The position numbers and the translations under genes are program-made. Shown here piece by piece: positions 9,365-19,209 of a stretch of DNA of 42,698 bases; within the stretch, counting starts at the first letter, position 1; each line of letters starts with the position of its first letter. The notes beneath the pieces were generated by a model. That model was not told the DNA's origin. It was given only the letters and a program-made list of their open reading frames with translations, and searched no databases. The stretch comes from Streptococcus saliviloxodontae (GTDB lineage Bacteria; Bacillota; Bacilli; Lactobacillales; Streptococcaceae): contig NZ_JAFBEI010000022.1 in NCBI RefSeq assembly GCF_016908655.1, positions 1-42,698 on the forward strand, in the 5' to 3' direction.

Positions 9365-10477
9365 TTAACCCCAAACTTTTTCAGTAATGTTTTGGATCAA
9401 TTGAAGTTTTTTCCACTCATCTTCTTCAGTTAGGATATTACCTTCTTCTGTTGAGGCAAAACCACACTGTGTGGAGATTCCTAGGTTTTTAAGTGGTACA
9501 AGTTCTGCTGCTTCTTGAATACGTGCAATAACAGCATCAACATCTTCTAATTGTGGGTCTTTAGATGTGATAACACCCAATACCAATTCGACATTGTCAC
9601 GGCCGTTCCAGATTTCTGATAATGGTGAGAAGTCACCTGAGCGGCTATCATCGTATTCTAAGAAGAAAATATCATAGTTCAACTGACCAAGGTATTTAGC
9701 AATGGTTTGATAGCCACCTTCAAACAAATAAGTTGATTTGAAGTTACCACGACAAATATGAGTTGCCAATGTCAAATCTTCTGGAAGACCTTCCAAAGCT
9801 TTGTTGATGACATAAACATCATCTTCAGCCAATTTTTCAAAATGAGCACGTTTTTCAGGTTCATCTTTGAATGTTTCTAATTGGTGCAAAAGGAAAGCCC
9901 AAGTTGTATCGTCCAATTGAACATAACGAGCACCCAAATCATAGAAATGTTGAATGGTATCATGGTAGGCTTTCGCCAAACCATCCAAGAAACCTGTCCA
10001 GTCTTCATAATAATCAGCATAAAGATCACTACGATGGTCACGATCGATAACGAGTGATGGACTTGGAATAGTCACTTTTGGAGTCACACCTTCTGGTGTG
10101 ATAGATTTCAAGTACGTAAAGTCACGGTAGAAAGGATGCTCTGGGTTTTCAGCAACCTGACCATTTAGACGAACATTAGTTGTACGAGTCTTAGCTCCGT
10201 GGAATTTATAAGAATCTTCTTGAAGGTAAGCTTCAAATCCTGTCAAATTCCAAAGGAAATCTAGGTGCCACCATGAGCGACCGAACTCACCATCAGATAC
10301 TACTTTAAGTCCGTTCTCAACTTCGTGATGAACCAATTCTTTAACAAGTTGGTCTTGAACTTTTAGCAACTCGTCTTGTGAAATCTCACCATTTGCAAAC
10401 TGCTCACGCGCTTCTTTAAGTGCCGCTGGACGTAGGTAAGAACCTACATGATCAAAATGTTCTTGTACTTTAGCCAT
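9365..10477 (-). CDS. Cobalamin-independent methionine synthase-like protein (MetE C-terminal domain family), copy 2
   Basis: 370 residues, clearly paralogous to the neighbour. They share HVGSYLRP near the start, THICRGN, FFLEYDDSRSGDF, LGVITSKDPQLEDVDAV and STQCGFASTEEGNILTEEDEWKKL. The His/Cys/Glu/Cys zinc set is conserved. ATG at 10477 gives MAKVQEHFDHVGSYLRP and follows AAGGGAGTATAAC. The two copies are similar but well diverged, so substrate or donor preference may differ. Each gene has its own promoter and terminator, so they form two similarly regulated units rather than one operon. Confidence 0.88.
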   Translation of the reverse strand: MAKVQEHFDHVGSYLRPAALKEAREQFANGEISQDELLKVQDQLVKELVHHEVENGLKVVSDGEFGRSWWHLDFLWNLTGFEAYLQEDSYKFHGAKTRTTNVRLNGQVAENPEHPFYRDFTYLKSITPEGVTPKVTIPSPSLVIDRDHRSDLYADYYEDWTGFLDGLAKAYHDTIQHFYDLGARYVQLDDTTWAFLLHQLETFKDEPEKRAHFEKLAEDDVYVINKALEGLPEDLTLATHICRGNFKSTYLFEGGYQTIAKYLGQLNYDIFFLEYDDSRSGDFSPLSEIWNGRDNVELVLGVITSKDPQLEDVDAVIARIQEAAELVPLKNLGISTQCGFASTEEGNILTEEDEWKKLQLIQNITEKVWG

Positions 10478-10516
10478 AATGTTATACTCCCTTAACAATC
10501 AATTAATATGCCAACC

Positions 10517-10545
10517 ATTCTACCACCCTGACTTATAGCTGTAAA
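10517..10545 (-). promoter_or_regulatory. Promoter of MetE-like copy 2
   Basis: TTTACA (10540-10545), a 17-nt spacer and TAGAAT (10517-10522) on the minus strand, the same as copy 1. Confidence 0.75.
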
Positions 10546-10584
10546 ATATATATTTCCTATAAACAGTTATAGCTTAAAACTATA
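10534..10584 (-). promoter_or_regulatory. Two MetR/MtaR-like boxes upstream of MetE-like copy 2
   Basis: The distal box 10568-10584 (TATAGCTTAAAACTATA) matches the MetR/MtaR consensus TATAGTTtnaAACTATA at all but one defined position. The proximal box 10534-10550 is identical to that of copy 1 and overlaps the -35. The 34-bp offset between boxes is the same in both promoters. Confidence 0.68.
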
Positions 10585-10609
10585 TCTTATCTTTTTTCGG
10601 TCTGAGCCT

Positions 10610-10638
10610 TTGATTTTTTGGGATTTTTAAGATAAAAT
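10610..10638 (+). promoter_or_regulatory. Promoter abutting the GH25 start codon
   Basis: TTGATT (10610-10615), 17 nt, TAAAAT (10633-10638), then 8 nt to the ATG at 10647. It predicts a leader of 0-2 nt. Confidence 0.55.
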
Positions 10639-10646
10639 GAAAGACA

Positions 10647-11507
10647 ATGAGAAAAAGAATTAAACCCGTAGTTGTTCTCGTCTTTTTCAGTTTGATTAGT
10701 TTATTGTTCATTATTGCTAATATTTATAACCATAGTGTAACATCATCGCAACTTGTTTCAGCCAAGAAAGAAATACCTGTTGCAACGTCAACATCAACGA
10801 AAACAGATGAGTCTTCTTCAACAGAGAGTACAGATTTTGTTCTTAAACCAATCATCGACCTTTCTGGTTGGCAACTGCCACAGGATATTGACTATGATAC
10901 GCTATCTCAAAATATATCTGGTGCTATCGTCAGAGTGTTTGGAGGGTCTGGTATCAGTTTTGATAGCACTGCTGCTGATAATAAAGGTATCGATAAGTCG
11001 TTTAAGACCCATATTAAAGAATTCCAAAAACGCAATATCCCAGTGGCCGTTTATGCCTACTCACAAGGAGCTAGTATTGAGGAGATGAAAGAAGAAGCCC
11101 GTGTTTTCTACAAAAATGCTTCTCCTTACAATCCTACCTACTACTGGGTTGACGTGGAAGAAAAAACGATGGATGACATGGATGCAGGGGTTCAAGCCTT
11201 CTTAAAAGAGTTAAAACGACTTGGGGCAAAACACGTCGGACTCTACATTGGAACCTACTTTATGACTGAGCATGGCATCACTACCAAAAATTTCGATGCT
11301 GTCTGGATTCCAACTTACGGAAGCGATTCCGGTTATTTTGAATCCGTTCCTGAAACTGATCTCGACTATGATCTTCATCAGTACACATCACAAGGTTACC
11401 TCAATGGTTTTGACAACGTCCTTGATTTGAATCAAATTTCAGTCAATAAAGATACTAAAAAAACCTTCAAAAAACTTTTTGGAACAACTAGTAGTAAATC
11501 AAAATAA
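10647..11507 (+). CDS. GH25 (lysozyme M1/Cpl-1 type) muramidase, membrane-anchored or secreted
   Basis: 286 residues. It has a basic N terminus and one hydrophobic segment (about 7-25), a Ser/Thr-rich linker to about 63, then a GH25 domain to about 275. Family elements seen are the first-strand Asp (PIIDLSGWQ, Asp71), AIVRVFGGSG, VAVYAYSQ, the acidic pair in YYWVDVEE (Asp169, Glu171), GLYIGTYF and the C-terminal LHQYTSQGYLNGFDNVLDLNQ. GH25 enzymes cut the MurNAc-GlcNAc bond, so wall remodelling or autolysis is the likely role. There are no cell-wall repeats. There is no good Shine-Dalgarno, and the promoter sits 8 nt from the ATG. Confidence 0.88.
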   Translation: MRKRIKPVVVLVFFSLISLLFIIANIYNHSVTSSQLVSAKKEIPVATSTSTKTDESSSTESTDFVLKPIIDLSGWQLPQDIDYDTLSQNISGAIVRVFGGSGISFDSTAADNKGIDKSFKTHIKEFQKRNIPVAVYAYSQGASIEEMKEEARVFYKNASPYNPTYYWVDVEEKTMDDMDAGVQAFLKELKRLGAKHVGLYIGTYFMTEHGITTKNFDAVWIPTYGSDSGYFESVPETDLDYDLHQYTSQGYLNGFDNVLDLNQISVNKDTKKTFKKLFGTTSSKSK

Positions 11508-11513
11508 GCTAAC

Positions 11514-11552
11514 AATGAAGCTAGGACAACCGTCCTTAGCTTCATTTTTTTA
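11514..11552 (+). terminator. Terminator after GH25 gene
   Basis: AATGAAGCTA...GGAC pairs with GTCC...TTAGCTTCATT around AACC with one bulge, followed by a T run. Confidence 0.85.
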
Positions 11553-11776
11553 GTTTTGGATTTTCAAAACGAAGTAGTTGAGTGAGCTCTTATTCGTTGA
11601 TAAATCAACTTTTACAGCCCTATCTTGATATCAAGCATAGCTTGTTGTCATCTCCCAAATGTTTTTACTGTCGCACTCCATTTTTGTATTATTTCTACAT
11701 AGATTGCAAAGTCAGAACGGCATTTTGGTCTGAGAGTGGTATAATAAAAGTAACACGAAGTAACAAAGGAGCTATG

Positions 11777-12250
11777 ATGGCAAAAAAAGGAAAAGTCAAA
11801 AAAACATTAGTGGATCAGATTCTAGACAAAGCGAACATCCAGCATGACAGCCTCAATTTTAATGGTCTTGAAGGAGAGTTGCCTGATGATGTAGAACGTA
11901 GTCATATTTTCAAAACATTGGCACTGACAGGTGATAAAACAGGGCCAGTTATCGGTATCGTTCCCATTACTGAACACCTTTCCGAAAAAAAACTCGCCAA
12001 AATTTCAGGTAATAAAAAAGTCAGTATGATTCCACAAAAAGACCTACAAAAAACAACAGGTTACGTTCATGGTGCTAACAATCCTGTCGGGATTCGACAA
12101 AAACATGCCTTTCCTATTTTCATCGACCAACACGCCCTAACATACGGTCAGATGATTGTGTCAGCTGGTGAAATTGGACGTTCTATTCGTATCGATAGTC
12201 AAGTATTAGCTGATTTTGTCCAAGCTAGCTTCCATGACATCATTGATTAG
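11777..12250 (+). CDS. YbaK/EbsC family aminoacyl-tRNA deacylase
   Basis: 157 residues. The family hydrolyses mischarged tRNA, typically Cys-tRNA(Pro), and gives translation quality control in trans. Family elements include FKTLALTGDKTGPVIGIVPITEHLSEKKLAKISGNKKV (written here in summary: the Lys-containing strand and helix) and the glycine-rich GYVHGANNPVGIRQK loop, then a final segment with SAGEIGRSIRIDS. Of two adjacent ATGs (11774, 11777) the second is preferred because AAAGGAG ends 5 nt before it. An in-frame upstream extension to 11582 is rejected as it crosses the promoter (TATAAT near 11741). Confidence 0.9.
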   Translation: MAKKGKVKKTLVDQILDKANIQHDSLNFNGLEGELPDDVERSHIFKTLALTGDKTGPVIGIVPITEHLSEKKLAKISGNKKVSMIPQKDLQKTTGYVHGANNPVGIRQKHAFPIFIDQHALTYGQMIVSAGEIGRSIRIDSQVLADFVQASFHDIID

Positions 12251-12313
12251 CACGATTGACAACGCTTACATTTTGTCTTAAAATAAAGGTAATATCAGCA
12301 TAAAGAGGTAATT

Positions 12314-12964
12314 ATGAGACTATATTTTGTCAGACACGGAAAAACAGAATGGAATGTCGAAGGTCGCTTTCAAGGCGCTGGTGGTGACTCTCCCTTACTT
12401 GAGGAAAGCAAACAAGACTTGAAAGAGCTAGGACACTACCTTGCAGACACAGACTTTGACTGTGTCTTTTCCAGTGATTTAACACGCGCGCGTAAAACCG
12501 CTCAACTCATTATGGAGGAAAATCATTTTCCAAAGCAACTGATTTATACAGAGGCTTTGCGCGAGTGGCAACTTGGTAATCTTGAAGGGCAAAAAATCGA
12601 TATCATGTCATCAATCTATCCTAAACAGATGGATGCTTTTCGCAACAATCTCGCTCTCTTCAAAGGGAACCAATTTAACGCTGAAACAGTCTATCAGACC
12701 ACTAAACGCGTCCTTGATTTAGTGCAATGCTTGAAGAATAAACCGTTTGAAAAGGTTCTTTTTGTAGGTCACGGTGCCAATCTAACCGCTTCTATCAAGA
12801 CACTGCTAGGCTTTCCACCAGCGCAATTACGTCTTGATGGTGGGCTTACAAATGCCAGTCTAACCATTGTTGAGACAGAAGATTTTAAACACTTCAACCT
12901 CATCACTTGGAATGATACTAGCTACCTAGATGTCCCAGAGGACCAAGTTGTTTATATAAGATAA
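12314..12964 (+). CDS. Histidine phosphatase (phosphoglycerate mutase-like) family protein
   Basis: 216 residues. The phosphohistidine motif RHG is at residues 7-9 (YFVRHGKTEWN) and the second catalytic His lies in FVGHGANL (about 156). Its length and SSDLTRARKTAQ block fit the broad-specificity phosphatase branch (GpmB/PhoE-like) rather than the glycolytic mutase. The substrate is unknown. RBS AAAGAGGTAA. It converges on the GNAT gene and shares a terminator with it. Confidence 0.88.
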   Translation: MRLYFVRHGKTEWNVEGRFQGAGGDSPLLEESKQDLKELGHYLADTDFDCVFSSDLTRARKTAQLIMEENHFPKQLIYTEALREWQLGNLEGQKIDIMSSIYPKQMDAFRNNLALFKGNQFNAETVYQTTKRVLDLVQCLKNKPFEKVLFVGHGANLTASIKTLLGFPPAQLRLDGGLTNASLTIVETEDFKHFNLITWNDTSYLDVPEDQVVYIR

Positions 12965-12990
12965 AAAGTTGGGTTACCCCAACTTTTTTA
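12963..12990. terminator. Bidirectional terminator
   Basis: AAAAAGTTGGG pairs with CCCAACTTTTT around a 4-base loop. The stem touches the stop codons of both converging genes. Confidence 0.85.
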
Positions 12991-13503
12991 GATTCCTCTA
13001 GTGTCAACCCAATACTTAGCCCAATCATAGCCTCTATCTTTCACATAAGACTCAAAAGTGGCAGCGTATTTTTCAATTGTCGCACGACTGGCTTGATTGT
13101 CTTTTCTAGCTGTAATGAGTACCTTTTTGATACCTCGCTTCGCGTATTCATTGAGCGCAAAAGCCAAGAGTTCTGTCATAATGCCCTGTCCACGAAAGTC
13201 TGTTCGTGTCACATAGCCGATATGCCCTCCAACTCTTGCTAGTTCCCCCTTTAGCTCCCAGCGACAACCTATCCTAGCTACTATCTCTCCGTCTTTGAAA
13301 TAGTAAAAATTCGTTGAGGTAGACCAGTCTGGATTGCCTGTATCAATTTCATTTTGGTTGGATTTGGCAATAAAAGCTGCAAAATCCTCAACTTTCTTGG
13401 TTTCTACCAAGTCATTGCCTGCCTCTTTTTCAGCTAGTAAAATCGATTGAAAACGTTCAAAAGCTGACTTATCTTCTAAAGTGAGTCGTCTGATATCAAT
13501 CAT
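12988..13503 (-). CDS. GNAT family N-acetyltransferase
   Basis: 171 residues from ATG 13503 (MIDIRRLTLEDK), which has GGAGG 5 nt upstream. The acetyl-CoA binding motif A is visible as VTRTDFRGQGIMTELLAFALNE, a match to the R/Q-x-x-G-x-G/A loop. The acceptor is unknown. Longer in-frame starts (13515, 13590) have weaker ribosome sites or no family similarity. It lies 88 nt after the HAD gene on the same strand and may be co-transcribed. Confidence 0.85.
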   Translation of the reverse strand: MIDIRRLTLEDKSAFERFQSILLAEKEAGNDLVETKKVEDFAAFIAKSNQNEIDTGNPDWSTSTNFYYFKDGEIVARIGCRWELKGELARVGGHIGYVTRTDFRGQGIMTELLAFALNEYAKRGIKKVLITARKDNQASRATIEKYAATFESYVKDRGYDWAKYWVDTRGI

Positions 13504-13591
13504 AGCATCCTCCATAATAACTAAAAAGGTCGGGAAATCCAACCTCCCATCAACGATAACCAAAATGCGATGATTGGTCACGTTTGTCATG

Positions 13592-14494
13592 TTATTTGAT
13601 GTACTTCATGCGTAAGATTTTCTCCTGTTGCTTACTCAAACGCAACAAAATCACAACCTTATCTACACTCATATTGCTCTCAAGAAGACGCTCTGCTGCC
13701 ATCATGAGACCGTTGTTAATCCCCATTTCAAGGATAGGGTTCTTCTTATCGTTAACATCAAAGATAAATTTATTGTCTGGAAGGTCAAAGAGAACCTTAA
13801 CAGCACCAAAAAGTTGTTCAAAGTTATCAATGGCAACATCGTAAACAGGCTTGGTACCAGCCTTTAGAGTACGTCCACGGTGGTTAAACCACATAGCATG
13901 CCAACCGCCATTTTTCGCCCCCATGACATCATTGTCATAAGAATCACCGACATAGAGGGTGGTTGCTGGGTTCATGTTAAATTGCTCCGCTGCTAAGTTG
14001 AAAATCTCTTTTTCTGGTTTCTGAAAGCCAGTCGCCTGACTAACAATAACACGCTTTGGATCAACATAGTCATAAAGACCTAGTTTTTTGACTTTTTTCA
14101 GTTGGTGCTCTGTTGGACCATTTGTGATAATGCCCATTGGGACACCTTTTGACTTGAGAAAATCAAGCGTCATACGCATCTCATCAAGCATGGTGATATT
14201 GTCCAACTCATGCTCATAGACTTCTTGGAAATGCTTACCAGTAGCTTCGTCAATCTCAGGATAACCAAACTCTAGCAAGGTTTCTCTACAACGCCAGAAA
14301 CGGAAATACTCTGTTGTCCATTCGCCAGCCATTACCCTTGGAAAACCAATATCGGAGTAATGACGAAAACGAATGTAAGCCTGATTGATATGAGACATAT
14401 CAAAATCTGGAAAGCACTTCTCCACAGCGATACGATAAGGTGCTTGCTGATCGTAAATCGTATCATCAACGTCAAAAACAATAGATGTAATCAT
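13592..14494 (-). CDS. HAD-superfamily phosphatase (YjjG-like)
   Basis: 300 residues. Motif I DVDDTIYD (nucleophile Asp8, acid Asp10), motif II ITNGP, Lys in ATGFQKPEKEIF, and motif IV YVGDSYDNDVMGAKNGGW are all intact. An extra C-terminal stretch of about 60 residues (VNDKKNPILEMGINNGLM onward) goes beyond the usual 230-residue HAD. The helical tail ends in a coiled, charged LSKQQEKILRMKYIK. Small-phosphate hydrolysis, perhaps of nucleotides, is inferred. Start ATG 14494 is preferred over TTG 14512. Confidence 0.85.
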   Translation of the reverse strand: MITSIVFDVDDTIYDQQAPYRIAVEKCFPDFDMSHINQAYIRFRHYSDIGFPRVMAGEWTTEYFRFWRCRETLLEFGYPEIDEATGKHFQEVYEHELDNITMLDEMRMTLDFLKSKGVPMGIITNGPTEHQLKKVKKLGLYDYVDPKRVIVSQATGFQKPEKEIFNLAAEQFNMNPATTLYVGDSYDNDVMGAKNGGWHAMWFNHRGRTLKAGTKPVYDVAIDNFEQLFGAVKVLFDLPDNKFIFDVNDKKNPILEMGINNGLMMAAERLLESNMSVDKVVILLRLSKQQEKILRMKYIK

Positions 14495-14583
14495 GTTTCT
14501 CTTTTCTTTCAACCAATTTTCAAAATACAGTTCATTATACTATTTTTGAAAGGGTTTTTCAAACACAAGCCTGAAATAAATAA

Positions 14584-16200
<1,617 letters not shown>

Positions 16201-16206
<6 letters not shown>

Positions 16207-16223
16207 ATCCACTGGATAATTTG
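16201..16223. repeat. Short perfect palindrome, TCCACTGGA type
   Basis: Eleven-base arms around a single C. It shares its core and the trailing ACTCC with the palindrome at 7-31, but a pair of bases in each arm differs in a compensated way. Confidence 0.6.
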
Positions 16224-16226
16224 ACT

Positions 16227-16316
16227 CCCTACGATGAAGTAAGTGTGGGGCCACTGCGAACGACTACTTCACAATATATTCAAGCCACTTTCTGTTTCTA
16301 GGTGACTTGCTCAAAT
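16227..16316 (+). repeat. Repeat unit B: diverged copy of the lysS 3' end
   Basis: Aligns without large gaps to 16116-16205, including CCCTACGATGAAGTAAG, which is a relic of the lysS stop region. Roughly three quarters of positions agree by eye, so the duplication is old. Confidence 0.75.
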
Positions 16317-16352
16317 AAAAATAGCTCGAGAACAAATCTCAAGCTATTTTTT
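16315..16352. terminator. Bidirectional terminator
   Basis: AAAAATAGCTCGAG pairs with CTCAAGCTATTTTT with one mismatch; A and T runs on each side. It overlaps the stop of the 2H phosphoesterase gene. Confidence 0.8.
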
Positions 16353-16880
16353 TAATTTAAATTCCGCAACCACATTTATAAGTTTTTCATCCACTACTAT
16401 CTCAATAACTTTCAGACTTAAAATATCAACTTCTTTTAGCTTCCAAAAATCATGGCATCGATTAAATACTTTCTCTAGTTTATCATGTGATATACGATTA
16501 GCAAAGGTAATATGGGGTAACCAATTAGCAGGACTATATAAAGACTTCTTATCAACGATAGTTTCCAAAATCTGATGAACCTGCTCATGAAAATAAATTA
16601 AATCTTTTGATTTATCAATATTAAGTGTTATCATAGGTGCTCCAACAAATGCTCCTATATGACTAATCTTAACCCTCAAACAATCAGTTTTTCTAGTCAA
16701 TAAGCTAAGATTTTTTAATATGGTCTCATCTAGATAGTCAAATGATGCTAAGGTAACATGAGGCTCACGTTCCCTAACCTCATAAGCATAGTGAGATAAA
16801 CTTTCTGCAGCAAGTTGCTTCCAAACTTTCTTAACCTCCTTTTGAGATTTATGATCTAAACACATCACTAAAGCATACAT
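16344..16880 (-). CDS. 2H phosphoesterase (LigT / 2'-5' RNA ligase-like)
   Basis: 178 residues. Two HxT motifs define the family: HVTL (His41, Thr43) and PHITF near residue 125. Such proteins cleave 2',3'-cyclic or 2'-5' phosphodiester bonds in RNA or small nucleotides. The substrate is not predictable here. Start MYALVMCLD has AAGGAGG just upstream. AT-rich and transcribed alone. Confidence 0.85.
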   Translation of the reverse strand: MYALVMCLDHKSQKEVKKVWKQLAAESLSHYAYEVREREPHVTLASFDYLDETILKNLSLLTRKTDCLRVKISHIGAFVGAPMITLNIDKSKDLIYFHEQVHQILETIVDKKSLYSPANWLPHITFANRISHDKLEKVFNRCHDFWKLKEVDILSLKVIEIVVDEKLINVVAEFKLKK

Positions 16881-16955
16881 AACTTATCCTCCTTACAATT
16901 TCCTACCGTAACCCGCTTCCCACTACTCTATCTCCTAAAACTAAACGATCACTGA

Positions 16956-17567
16956 CTAGTCCAATCTCGTTTGCAAATCACTACTTTGCCCAAGTACAAT
17001 CTTTACAATTTCCCTGGCTAGGTCCTTGCGTTTGATGGGTCTTATCCTTGCGACTATTGGAATAAAAGTGGCGTAACTTAATAGACTTCCCATGATAAAG
17101 GTAATAGGCTTTTCTTTATCGTATACAATTCCTGGATAAACTATCTTTGATCGCTCTCCTAACTGCTCATGAGCATAGGTTTCGATACGTTTCTTTGTTA
17201 ACATGTAGTCATTCAAAACTCTTGGAGCAAAATTGGCAGATATAAACAAAAATTTTGGCTTAGTTTGACTTTTCACAGCATCAATCAGGTACTTGGCTGG
17301 TTGCCAGCTGCTATTGTCATAAGTGATATTTTGACTTGGCTTTTCGCGTAAAATCCCAATCGTATCAATGACCCAATCCGCATCCTTCACGAGGTCATCT
17401 AGTTGTTTTGAATCTCCGAGGTCCAGGATATGATTTTTTATCCTTTGATGATGAATAGAGGACGGCTTACTTCTTGAGATACAATGAATCTCCACATCTT
17501 CTCTCAACAATCTTGCTATTATAGCTTGACCCACGAAGCCAGTCCCACCTGCAATCACAATCTTCAT
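16956..17567 (-). CDS. NAD(P)-binding oxidoreductase (SDR, NmrA/atypical type)
   Basis: 203 residues from ATG 17567 (MKIVIAGGTGFVGQ), a Rossmann fold start with GxxGxxG. DADWVIDTIGILRE and KPKFLFISANFAP match the third and fourth strands of extended SDRs. No classical YxxxK is intact (YMLTKKRIE holds Tyr and Lys spaced as YxxxK, so activity is possible). Substrate unknown. RBS GGAAA lies 8 nt before the ATG. Confidence 0.8.
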   Translation of the reverse strand: MKIVIAGGTGFVGQAIIARLLREDVEIHCISRSKPSSIHHQRIKNHILDLGDSKQLDDLVKDADWVIDTIGILREKPSQNITYDNSSWQPAKYLIDAVKSQTKPKFLFISANFAPRVLNDYMLTKKRIETYAHEQLGERSKIVYPGIVYDKEKPITFIMGSLLSYATFIPIVARIRPIKRKDLAREIVKIVLGQSSDLQTRLD

Positions 17568-17650
17568 GATAGATTTCCAGCTTTCTCTATTAAAATATCC
17601 CTTATTATAGCATGACCTCATCAAAAAAGTGATATCAAACTCCTATAACT

Positions 17651-17686
17651 AAAAAACATCTTATTAGCGACTTGCTAAGGTGTTTT
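17651..17686 (-). terminator. Terminator after HAD gene (17737-18489)
   Basis: On the minus strand AAAACACCTTAGC and GCTAATAAGATGTTTT pair imperfectly around a short loop, followed by T. It is 50-85 nt after the stop codon. Confidence 0.6.
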
Positions 17687-17736
17687 AAAAAATGTTTTTC
17701 CTGATTAAATGACATTAATACGGTCTTTTTATTTCT

Positions 17737-18489
17737 TTACTTTATTCGTCCTATCATATCTCCGATTTCATCTATGACAGGGACCTTGCTGATGTTCTTT
17801 TCCTCTAAGTCTTTGTCGTCGTAGCCAAAGCTATTGATAAAGAGACTTGCCATTCCAAGATGATCTGCGATGGCAATGTCAGTTGTGAAGTCGTTGCCAA
17901 TCATGAGGCTATCTTTGATTTCTAGTTGATTGTCCTTAAGGACTTGTTCTAAAAACTGAGCTTGAGGCTTTTTTATACCATAATCAGAAGAGATATAAAT
18001 CTTATCAAAGTAGTCATAGAGACCTGTCTGTTTAATCTCTTGGAGGGTAAAAGCCGACTGAGCATTTGACAGGAGAAATATCTTTACCCCTTGAGATTTT
18101 AAATAGGCTAACACTGGAAGTGTACCATCATAAGCTCTAAGTGCCTTTCGAGACTGAATGCGAAAGGCTGTCGCCATTAGCCTGCTAGCCGTCTCTAGAT
18201 CTGGATCCCAACTGATGCTATCTCTGTTAGGGCATTCTATATAGAGTCTCTTAAAAACCTGTAACAAGTCAATTTCGACATGGCTTAACTGGCATGCCTC
18301 GGATTGTCTGGATTCTTCGTCAGCGACTAGCTGGAGATACGTTTTTTTCAAGTCATTCGCTTCATAGATAGCCCCCATACTGCCGTATAGCTCTGCTATT
18401 GCCTTCCAAAAATCAAGCGACTCCTCATCTGTTTCGATATAGACTAGGGTTCCGTACAGGTCAAAAATATAGTTCTTATAAGCTAACAT
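17737..18489 (-). CDS. HAD-superfamily hydrolase
   Basis: 250 residues. Motif I FDLYGTLVY (nucleophile Asp10; the usual second Asp of DxDGT is Tyr at +2, as in the DLYGT subgroup), motif II LLSNAQ, Lys in GIKKPQAQF, motif IV MIGNDFTTDIAIADHLG. The ATG at 18489 follows AAGGAGACC; longer in-frame starts run into the terminator stem of the next gene. Phosphatase of unknown small substrate. Confidence 0.85.
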   Translation of the reverse strand: MLAYKNYIFDLYGTLVYIETDEESLDFWKAIAELYGSMGAIYEANDLKKTYLQLVADEESRQSEACQLSHVEIDLLQVFKRLYIECPNRDSISWDPDLETASRLMATAFRIQSRKALRAYDGTLPVLAYLKSQGVKIFLLSNAQSAFTLQEIKQTGLYDYFDKIYISSDYGIKKPQAQFLEQVLKDNQLEIKDSLMIGNDFTTDIAIADHLGMASLFINSFGYDDKDLEEKNISKVPVIDEIGDMIGRIK

Positions 18490-18516
18490 AAGGTCTCCTT
18501 TGTCTTCTATTATAGC

Positions 18517-18547
18517 AAAAAGCTGACTGGTCATAACCAATCAGCTT
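18517..18547 (-). terminator. ydbC terminator
   Basis: AAGCTGATTGGT and ACCAGTCAGCTT pair with one mismatch around TATG, followed by TTTTTG on the minus strand. Confidence 0.8.
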
Positions 18548-18551
18548 GCTC

Positions 18552-18767
18552 TTAACGACGTCTAAAGGCATCTAGGATAACTAGGAATTCTTCTTGAGTT
18601 AGGGTAATGCCCTTGCCCATCTTGGTGTGATCTGGATTCCACATGCGGATATCCCATTTTGCTTCTGCTCCATTAAAGCTAACGCGGTTCAACTCTTTTG
18701 TCCAACCTTTTTCATTTTCTGAAAGCACAAGTAGTTTTTCAACGATTTCAAATTTAAATTCTGACAT
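18552..18767 (-). CDS. YdbC/PC4-family ssDNA-binding protein
   Basis: 71 residues, the size of the bacterial PC4-like YdbC proteins, which bind single-stranded DNA as dimers through a curved beta sheet. The sheet pattern is visible (FKFEIVEKLLVLSE, KELNRVSFNGAEAKWDIRMWNPDHTKMGKGITLTQEEF split into strands with a C-terminal helix). RBS GGAGGAAAG. Transcribed alone; a role in transcription or repair is inferred from the family. Confidence 0.85.
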   Translation of the reverse strand: MSEFKFEIVEKLLVLSENEKGWTKELNRVSFNGAEAKWDIRMWNPDHTKMGKGITLTQEEFLVILDAFRRR

Positions 18768-18868
18768 AATCTTTCCTCCATATATATTATTCGTAAATTT
18801 TTGAAAAAAAGTGATTATTTTTTAAAAATAGTGTACAATTATTGTATCAATTTTTGAAAGGGATTTCT

Positions 18869-19183
18869 ATGAAAAACATTTGGTTGACTCTAAAACATGA
18901 GATTAAACAATTTTTTAACACTTCTCAAAAAGCTGCTCCTGTTAATATCAAGCAAAACCAAGTCATAAAAGCCCTTCAAGATGCCCTTCACCAGCAAGCT
19001 GCTATTCATGTCATTTACCACCAGAAAAGCTTCACTGGTAATATTATCCGTTATGATAAGTCAGCTGGCAAAGTGATCTTGAAAAATATCCAAAATAATC
19101 TTTCTGCCATTATCTCGCTCACAGATATTGACCGTATTACTTTGATTCCTGAAACCATCTCGAAATCACAATCACAAAAATAG
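18869..19183 (+). CDS. Uncharacterised small protein, possible YolD/Sm-like fold
   Basis: 104 residues from ATG 18869, which follows GAAAGGGATTT. The ORF could be extended to a TTG at 18842, but that lies in the promoter region. The C-terminal half alternates strand-like blocks (AIHVIYHQKSFTGNIIRYD, GKVILKNIQNNLSAIISLTDIDRITLI) in a pattern like YolD-type or Sm-like small barrels. The N-terminal half is basic and helical. No firm function; the first residues MKNIWLTLKHEIKQFF could form an amphipathic helix. Confidence 0.7.
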   Translation: MKNIWLTLKHEIKQFFNTSQKAAPVNIKQNQVIKALQDALHQQAAIHVIYHQKSFTGNIIRYDKSAGKVILKNIQNNLSAIISLTDIDRITLIPETISKSQSQK

Positions 19184-19209
19184 TATCATCAATCAACAGA
19201 TAAATAGAA

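Noticed and set aside
10637..10663. Tiny ORF (ATG AAA GAC...) overlapping the GH25 start
   Set aside because: Its ATG lies inside the predicted -10 region, so it would not be in the mRNA; no ribosome site.
11582..11776. Upstream extension of the YbaK/EbsC gene
   Set aside because: It crosses a TATAAT promoter and lacks family similarity; AAAGGAG sets the start at 11777.
13504..13590. N-terminal extension of the GNAT gene starting at ATG 13590, overlapping the HAD stop
   Set aside because: No ribosome site, residues do not resemble acetyltransferases, and ATG 13503 has a strong GGAGG at good spacing.
16950..16970. GACTAGTCCA near the end of the oxidoreductase gene as a third TCCACTGGA palindrome
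   Set aside because: The matching right arm is absent; it is coding sequence around the stop codon.
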